Assembly: GCA_963824935.1 (NCBI GenBank)
Contig: CAWGRF010000023.1
Span: 290,246-354,245 of the forward strand
DNA: 64,000 nucleotides
DNA from: JACCZX01 sp963824935
GTDB lineage: Bacteria > Pseudomonadota > Gammaproteobacteria > Burkholderiales > Burkholderiaceae_F
Reading direction: 5' to 3'
Shown: positions 59,333 to 64,000 of the stretch, one piece after another
Numbering within the stretch: position 1 is the first letter of the stretch
Layout: the number at the start of each line of letters is the position of its first letter
Translations under genes and position numbers: made by a program
The notes under the pieces: model-generated
Told to the model about the DNA's origin: nothing
Seen by the model: the letters and a program-made list of their open reading frames with translations, nothing else
Database searches by the model: none

Positions 59333-59998
59333 TTAGGTAGACAACAGCAACGCGAACAACACCAGCCAAACCAGCAACAGATAGTGCCAGTACACCGTGC
59401 ACAGCTCGACGCTCAAGCGTATCGCGCCAACCTTGACGCCGCGCGCCAGCTTGGCGGTGGTCTTGCCCCAGACCCACAGTCCGCCCAATAGGTGCACGCC
59501 GTGCAGCGCGGTGAGCAGGTAAAAGAAGGCATTGGCCGGATTACCTGCCAGAAAATAACCTGCGGCGTCCAGTTGTTGCCAAGCGAAAAGTTGTCCAACC
59601 AGAAAGGCAAAGCTGAAAACGCCCGCGGCCATCAGGCCGGTTTTCACATCGTCCGTCTGTCCGCGTTGCGCCGCTCCCCGCGTCCATTGCATCGCGACAC
59701 TACCGAGGATCAGCATGCCTGTGTTCAGCCACAGTACCTTCGGGACCGCCAGGGCAGTCCAGTCTGGACCCGTCTTGCGCATCAGATAGGCGCTGATAAA
59801 CAGCGCGAATAGGGACGTGGCGACCGCGAGAAAAACTCCGAGACCGACTTTTACCGCGGGCAGGGATAACGAGCCTTCGCTCTGAGTTGTCTCGATCGGA
59901 TGCTCCGCTATCCACGGCCTGACATTGACCGATTGTCGCCACAACCACCAGACGACGATGGCCATGATCACGGCCATCAGTATCAATGTGACCGTCAC
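59333..59998 (-). CDS. Second cytochrome c oxidase subunit III-like protein
   Basis: 221 residues, seven hydrophobic segments. LHGVHLLGGLWVWG and CTVYWHYLLLVWLVLFALLL match the conserved C-terminal helices of subunit III, and FLVGQLFAWQQL the central loop. GTG 59998 has AAGGA at the coxA stop, eight bases upstream; the longer frame to 60133 would overlap coxA. Presence of two subunit III-like genes in one operon is known for some caa3-type clusters. It may be an accessory assembly subunit. Confidence 0.82.
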   Translation of the reverse strand: MTVTLILMAVIMAIVVWWLWRQSVNVRPWIAEHPIETTQSEGSLSLPAVKVGLGVFLAVATSLFALFISAYLMRKTGPDWTALAVPKVLWLNTGMLILGSVAMQWTRGAAQRGQTDDVKTGLMAAGVFSFAFLVGQLFAWQQLDAAGYFLAGNPANAFFYLLTALHGVHLLGGLWVWGKTTAKLARGVKVGAIRLSVELCTVYWHYLLLVWLVLFALLLST

Positions 59999-60008
59999 GA
60001 CCGCGTCC

Positions 60009-61775
60009 TTAGGCTGCCGCCGCTTTCTTGGCCGGCGGCTGGTTCTGCGGGATGAAGTCCTCTTCGGCGCCTGGCACGCTGTAGTCATACGCCCAGCGAT
60101 AAACCACCGGTAACTTCGCGCCAAAGTTGCCATGCTTCGGCGGCGTGTCGGGGGTTTGCCACTCCAACGTGGTGGCGCGCCAGGGGTTCGGACCCGATGG
60201 CTTGCCTTTGAAGTAACTCCAGATCAGGTTGTACAAGAACACAAACTGGAACGCGCCAACGATCAACGCGGCAAGGGTGATACCTACGTTCAAGGAATGC
60301 GCCGATTCGGGGATAAAGTCCGTGCCTCCGATGGAGTAGTAGCGGCGCGGCACGCCCAAAAAGCCCAGGTAGTGCATCGGAAGATAGATGGCATACGTTC
60401 CGAGGAACGTGGCCCAGAAGTGAATCTTGCCCAACCTATCGTCGAGCATGCGCCCGGTGATCTTCGGGTACCAGTGATAGATCGCCCCGAACACCACCAT
60501 GATCGGCGCTACCGCCATCACCATGTGGAAGTGCGCCACCACGAACATCGTGTCCGACAGCGGCACGCTGACGGTCACGTTACCGAGGAACAAGCCGGTC
60601 AACCCACCGTGGATGAACGCGAAGATGAAGCCGATCGCAAACAGCATCGGGACCGTGAGGTGGATGTTGCCGTGCCACAGCGTCAGCACCCAGTTGTATA
60701 CCTTGATCGCGGTCGGAATCGCGATGATCAGCGTGGTGGTCGCGAAAAAGAATCCGAAGTACGGGTTCATTCCGCTGACGTACATATGATGCGCCCACAC
60801 GATAAAACTGAGTCCGCCGATGGCCAGAATCGCCCACACCATCATCCGATAGCCGAAGATGTTCTTCCTCGCATGGACACTGAGCAGGTCGGAGACGATG
60901 CCGAAGGCCGGCAGGGCGACGATGTAGACCTCGGGATGACCGAAAAACCAGAACAGGTGCTGAAACAACAGTGGGCTGCCGCCCTTGTAGTCCAGCTGCT
61001 GGCCCATCGAGACAATGGCGGGCATGAAGAAGCTCGTGCCCAGCGTCAGGTCGAAAATCATCATGATGGCGCTGACGAACAAGGCAGGAAAGGCCAGCAG
61101 CGCCAAGATGGTCGCCATGAAAATGCCCCATATCGTCAAGGGCAAACGCATCAATGTCATGCCTCGCGTGCGCGCCTGCAGTACCGTCACCACGTAGTTC
61201 AAACCGCCCATGGTGAATCCGATGATGAAGAACGCGAGGGAAACCAGCATCAAGACAATTCCCCAGGTCGCCCCCGGAGTACCCGGAAGGATGGCCTGCG
61301 GCGGATACAGCGTCCAGCCGGAGCCCGTGGCCCCACCCGGCACGAAGAAGCTGGCTACCAGCAGCAAGACGGCGAACAGGTAGACCCAGTAACTCACCAT
61401 GTTGACGTAGGGGAACACCATGTCGCGCGCGCCCACCATCAGCGGGATCAGGTAGTTGCCAAACCCACCCAGGAATAGCGCGGTGAGCAGGTAGATCACC
61501 ATGATCATGCCGTGCAGGGTGACAAACTGAAGGTAATTGCTGGGGTCGATAAAGTCGAAGCGGTCCGGGAATCCCAGTTGTAGCCGCATTAACCACGACA
61601 TCACCAACGCCACCAATCCGATCCCGATCGCGGTGACTGCGTACTGGATCGCGATGACCTTGGCGTCCTGACTCCAGATGTACTTCCCGATGAAAGTCTT
61701 CGGGTGATAAAGCTCTACCTCGTCGACTTCGGCGGGTGGAGCAAAAGCAGTTTCGTCATGCGCGACATAAGCCAT
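60009..61775 (-). CDS. ctaD: Cytochrome c oxidase subunit I
   Basis: Catalytic heme-copper subunit, 588 residues, twelve or more helices. Heme a ligand His in QFVTLHGMIMVIY, CuB/Tyr site FWFFGHPEVYIVALPAFG, HH pair in VWAHHMYVSGM, and heme ligands VAHFHMVMA. The C-terminus is Pro/Lys/Ala-rich. The Glu of the D-type channel cannot be judged by eye. The operon order is coxB, coxA, second subunit III, subunit III, subunit IV. Confidence 0.96.
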   Translation of the reverse strand: MAYVAHDETAFAPPAEVDEVELYHPKTFIGKYIWSQDAKVIAIQYAVTAIGIGLVALVMSWLMRLQLGFPDRFDFIDPSNYLQFVTLHGMIMVIYLLTALFLGGFGNYLIPLMVGARDMVFPYVNMVSYWVYLFAVLLLVASFFVPGGATGSGWTLYPPQAILPGTPGATWGIVLMLVSLAFFIIGFTMGGLNYVVTVLQARTRGMTLMRLPLTIWGIFMATILALLAFPALFVSAIMMIFDLTLGTSFFMPAIVSMGQQLDYKGGSPLLFQHLFWFFGHPEVYIVALPAFGIVSDLLSVHARKNIFGYRMMVWAILAIGGLSFIVWAHHMYVSGMNPYFGFFFATTTLIIAIPTAIKVYNWVLTLWHGNIHLTVPMLFAIGFIFAFIHGGLTGLFLGNVTVSVPLSDTMFVVAHFHMVMAVAPIMVVFGAIYHWYPKITGRMLDDRLGKIHFWATFLGTYAIYLPMHYLGFLGVPRRYYSIGGTDFIPESAHSLNVGITLAALIVGAFQFVFLYNLIWSYFKGKPSGPNPWRATTLEWQTPDTPPKHGNFGAKLPVVYRWAYDYSVPGAEEDFIPQNQPPAKKAAAA

Positions 61776-61825
61776 AAGTATTTCCTCTTCGCTAGATGCT
61801 CGATTCGCTGGCGCCGGCGCGCTGC

Positions 61826-63181
61826 TCAGCGGAGGGTGTTGATGTAGGTAACGAGGTCATTGATTGCTTGGTCGTTATGCAGAATTTCGGACATCAACGC
61901 CATCTGAGGCCCGTACGGGTCCTGCGGGTGACGCCCGCGAATGCCCTGTTTGAAATTTTTCAACTGAGTGACCAGATACCAGTCACTGATACCCTTCAGC
62001 GCAGGGGCATTCATTGCCTGTATGCCGCGCCCATCAGAACCGTGACAGGCACCACAGGCTACGTAACGCTGTTGACCGTTATGCGCATCCCCCTTCACCG
62101 TCGCAGGGGCAGGATTATCGGGCAGCGTCTTGATATAGGCGCTGACATTGGCGATGGCGGCGTCATCAGCCAGGGTCGCTGCCATCGGCGCCATCATCTT
62201 GCCGAACACATCCTTGTCGTGTGTGCCCCGAGCACCATTTTTGAAATTTTTCAATTGCCGTTGCAGATACCAGCCTCCTTGCCCGCTCAATTTCGGCGCG
62301 TTCAGCGCAACGTTGCCCTCGCCTTGCAAGCCATGACACGCAGCGCACGTTCCATACAGCGCCTTGCCGGCGACAGCATCGCCGGCAGCTTGCGCTCTAG
62401 TTTCCGCAAACGTCGGATGGCGGCCCAGCCACGTCTGAAATGCGCGTTCTTCTTCGACTATCACTTTGCCACGCATCGCGTAATGCCCAACACCGCACAA
62501 TTCGTTGCACAGCACGTCGAATTCGCCGGTGCGGGAAGGGGTTACCCAGAAATAGGTGACCAGGCCTGGTACAAGATCCATCTTGGCCCGAAACTGCGGC
62601 ACCGTGAAGTTGTGCAGAACGTCTATCGAGCGGAGAAGCGCCTTGACCGGTTTGTTGACGGGCAAATGCACATCCGGGCTTGATACCAGAACGTCATCCT
62701 GTCCGTTCGAATCATCCGGGTTCATGCCAAACGGATTCTCGTTGCTGATGTAACGCGCGTCGACGATCCCCAGCTTGCCGTCCTTGCCGGGGAAACGATA
62801 GCGCCAGTGCCACTGCTGTCCGACAACCTCAAACGCCGCCGCCTCTTCAGGGACGTTGATGAAATTCGCCCACACAAACAAGCCCGGGGCTAGCATGGCA
62901 GCGACGCCCACGGCGGTGAATGCGGTCAGCCACCATTCCAGCTTCTTGTTCTCGGGTTCGTACTTCGCTCGGCTTCCCTTCCGCTGGCGGTAGCGGATCA
63001 CGCAAAAAGCCATAAACAAATTGACGGTGACGAAGACAAACCCTGTCACCCAGAATGTGATCGTGATCGTGTCGTCGATCGTGCCCCAATTGGACGCAAC
63101 CGGCGTGAAGTACCACGGGCTCAGGAAGTGGAACAGAACGGAGCCGGCGATCAGCAAAATCAAAACGATTGCTATAGCCAT
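61826..63181 (-). CDS. coxB: Cytochrome c oxidase subunit II fused to two cytochrome c domains
   Basis: 451 residues. Two N-terminal helices are followed by the CuA cupredoxin domain (VGQQWHWRYRFPG, HNFTVPQFRAKMD, CNELCGVGHYAM near 223-234). Two class I cytochrome c domains follow, with heme sites CAACH (about 280) and CGACH (about 375), each with a Met-containing distal loop (KMMAPMAATL, QMALMSEIL). The two c domains resemble each other (GWYLQRQLKNFKNGARG and DWYLVTQLKNFKQGIRG), pointing to duplication. A diheme subunit II makes this a cytochrome c-accepting caa3-type oxidase. No clear ribosome site. Confidence 0.93.
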   Translation of the reverse strand: MAIAIVLILLIAGSVLFHFLSPWYFTPVASNWGTIDDTITITFWVTGFVFVTVNLFMAFCVIRYRQRKGSRAKYEPENKKLEWWLTAFTAVGVAAMLAPGLFVWANFINVPEEAAAFEVVGQQWHWRYRFPGKDGKLGIVDARYISNENPFGMNPDDSNGQDDVLVSSPDVHLPVNKPVKALLRSIDVLHNFTVPQFRAKMDLVPGLVTYFWVTPSRTGEFDVLCNELCGVGHYAMRGKVIVEEERAFQTWLGRHPTFAETRAQAAGDAVAGKALYGTCAACHGLQGEGNVALNAPKLSGQGGWYLQRQLKNFKNGARGTHDKDVFGKMMAPMAATLADDAAIANVSAYIKTLPDNPAPATVKGDAHNGQQRYVACGACHGSDGRGIQAMNAPALKGISDWYLVTQLKNFKQGIRGRHPQDPYGPQMALMSEILHNDQAINDLVTYINTLR

Positions 63182-63332
63182 GTCGACGAAGCCGGTTGAT
63201 AGAACAGTATAACGATGGCATGGTATCGAAGGTACTCAAGCTCGCCAAGAGTGCTGAGGAAATCCGGCAGGTCTTGTGCAGTTCCGAAGATCGCAAGAGC
63301 CTCACCCGCATTTAGTCATAGACAGGGCGCGT

Positions 63333-63869
63333 CTATGAATGTATGTGCTGTGCGCCAATAGCTTTCCATTGCTGCACGAAATACTGGGCATCCTCACCGG
63401 AGCGCGGTCTCACTCCCATCAGGATGCCGCCGTCGTGAATGCCGGTTTCATACTGCTTTGCACGCTCTTCCGGGATTCCCCAGTCGCTAAGCGCTCCAAC
63501 GAGTCCGACTGCAAGACCTGCGGCGCCGGCAGCTGCCAGTGCCACAGCTAACGGCCCCGCCAGAATGAAGCCCAGCCCGGGAAGCGCGACGACGCCTACA
63601 GCGATAATGGCCGGAATGGCCATGCCGATTCTTCCCCCGGTGGGACCGCCAAGTTCGCCGCCCTCTTCTACTTTGCGGCCCAGTTCTGTATTGATTTGAC
63701 GATCGTCCGAGAAGTAGCGTTTGCGAGTGTCATCAGACATGACGACGTTGATGTCCGCTGTACCATAGCCGCGCTCGGAGACCACCTCGTACGCGCGCTC
63801 GACACTTTCGCTGTCTCTGAACAGGCCTGTCACCATCCTTGAGTTGCCGCCACCTGCTGAGTTTGTCAC
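63333..63869 (-). CDS. General-stress-protein-17M-like glycine-zipper membrane protein
   Basis: About 178 residues. The N-terminal MVTGLFRDSESVERAYEVV resembles the 17M stress-protein domain. The middle is a glycine-rich hydrophobic segment (GMAIPAIIAVGVVALPGLG and GLAVGLVGALSDWGI), and the C-terminus ends in RSGEDAQYFVQQW. GTG 63869 has AGGAG six bases upstream. The gene precedes coxB in the same direction; the 152-bp gap between holds a short hairpin (CATAGAC/GTCTATG) and a small antisense frame. Role unknown. Confidence 0.7.
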   Translation of the reverse strand: MTNSAGGGNSRMVTGLFRDSESVERAYEVVSERGYGTADINVVMSDDTRKRYFSDDRQINTELGRKVEEGGELGGPTGGRIGMAIPAIIAVGVVALPGLGFILAGPLAVALAAAGAAGLAVGLVGALSDWGIPEERAKQYETGIHDGGILMGVRPRSGEDAQYFVQQWKAIGAQHIHS

Positions 63870-64000
63870 CGCAGTCTCCTTGTTAGCGCACCGGTGCATG
63901 CAAGTCGTGTTCCCTGTTCGCTGGCTGGTTGCGCATCGCCGCAACATACTCGCCGTGGAATGATATCGATTGCTTCGAGGATTGAACTCAAGCGGCCGTT

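Noticed and set aside
60009..60133. Longer N-terminus for the second subunit III gene
   Set aside because: It would overlap coxA by 125 bp with a basic non-homologous stretch; GTG 59998 has a ribosome site.
60132..61478. 448-codon plus-strand frame over coxA
   Set aside because: It is the shadow of coxA on the opposite strand, with biased His/Arg/Gln composition and no motifs.
63317..63337. CATAGAC/GTCTATG hairpin as a terminator for the stress gene
   Set aside because: Only seven pairs with a seven-base loop and no T-tract; kept as a note only.
1..64000. CRISPR array, insertion sequence or prophage
   Set aside because: No spaced direct repeats, transposase, integrase or terminal inverted repeats were seen; genes are in conserved core order.

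Overview
The window is a dense chromosomal segment of a betaproteobacterium, most likely an unclassified or little-studied Burkholderiales. The evidence is gene order and regulation: kdsD-kdsC-lptC-lptA-lptB-rpoN-hpf-ptsN-hprK-rapZ; lolB-ispE-tRNA-Gln-prs-rplY-pth-ychF; ssb-MFS-uvrA; a perfect CIRCE element in front of rpoH; and HprK in a Gram-negative phosphorelay. Base composition is GC-rich throughout. I see no insertion sequence, phage, CRISPR array or rRNA, and no gene-free stretch over 300 bases.

Layout. 1-9.9 kb is a phosphonate island: a 2-aminoethylphosphonate ABC transporter (binding protein, ATPase, permease; minus strand) diverges from a GntR-type regulator, phosphonoacetate hydrolase (phnA), phosphonoacetaldehyde dehydrogenase (phnY), a Na/Pi symporter and a PhnZ-like HD oxygenase. 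A 14-bp palindrome in the divergent promoter region is the likely operator. 9.9-17.2 kb holds a thioredoxin-like lipoprotein, a broken hisN-like gene, ybdK, a broken cation/proton antiporter, a FixJ-type regulator, ssb and an MFS transporter. 17.3-24.4 kb holds uvrA, an ECF sigma/anti-sigma/periplasmic protein trio and a Kef-type antiporter. 24.5-33.4 kb carries Kdo and LPS transport genes, sigma-54, and the nitrogen-PTS and rapZ genes. 33.4-37.4 kb has mutY, a dynamin-like GTPase and mutM. 37.5-46.5 kb runs from a TPR lipoprotein through lolB, ispE, tRNA-Gln, prs, rplY and pth to ychF. 46.5-54.1 kb has a DUF418 protein, coaD, rsmD, ftsY and convergent ppx and ppk1-sixA. 54.2-57.4 kb has rpoH, an HxD/H protein, a SCO1 chaperone and heme O synthase. 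57.6-63.9 kb is a caa3-type cytochrome oxidase cluster (diheme CoxB, CoxA, two subunit III proteins, subunit IV), flanked by two small membrane proteins.

Three things stand out. First, six clear frameshifts in five otherwise normal genes (permease, hisN, antiporter, rsmD, and ppx twice), and probably a seventh that produces a Ppk1-SixA fused reading frame, all have the same sign: one extra base, or two missing. This suggests insertion-biased sequence error, or a real +1 phenomenon. Second, the 3' region of rpoH has the architecture of a small RNA: a 9-bp stem with a pyrimidine-rich, anti-Shine-Dalgarno loop next to a strong terminator. Third, the phosphonate operon combines the hydrolytic PhnY/PhnA route with an HD protein that keeps the residues of the oxidative PhnZ route.

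All identifications come from reading the translated sequence and remembered family motifs. No database search was run.
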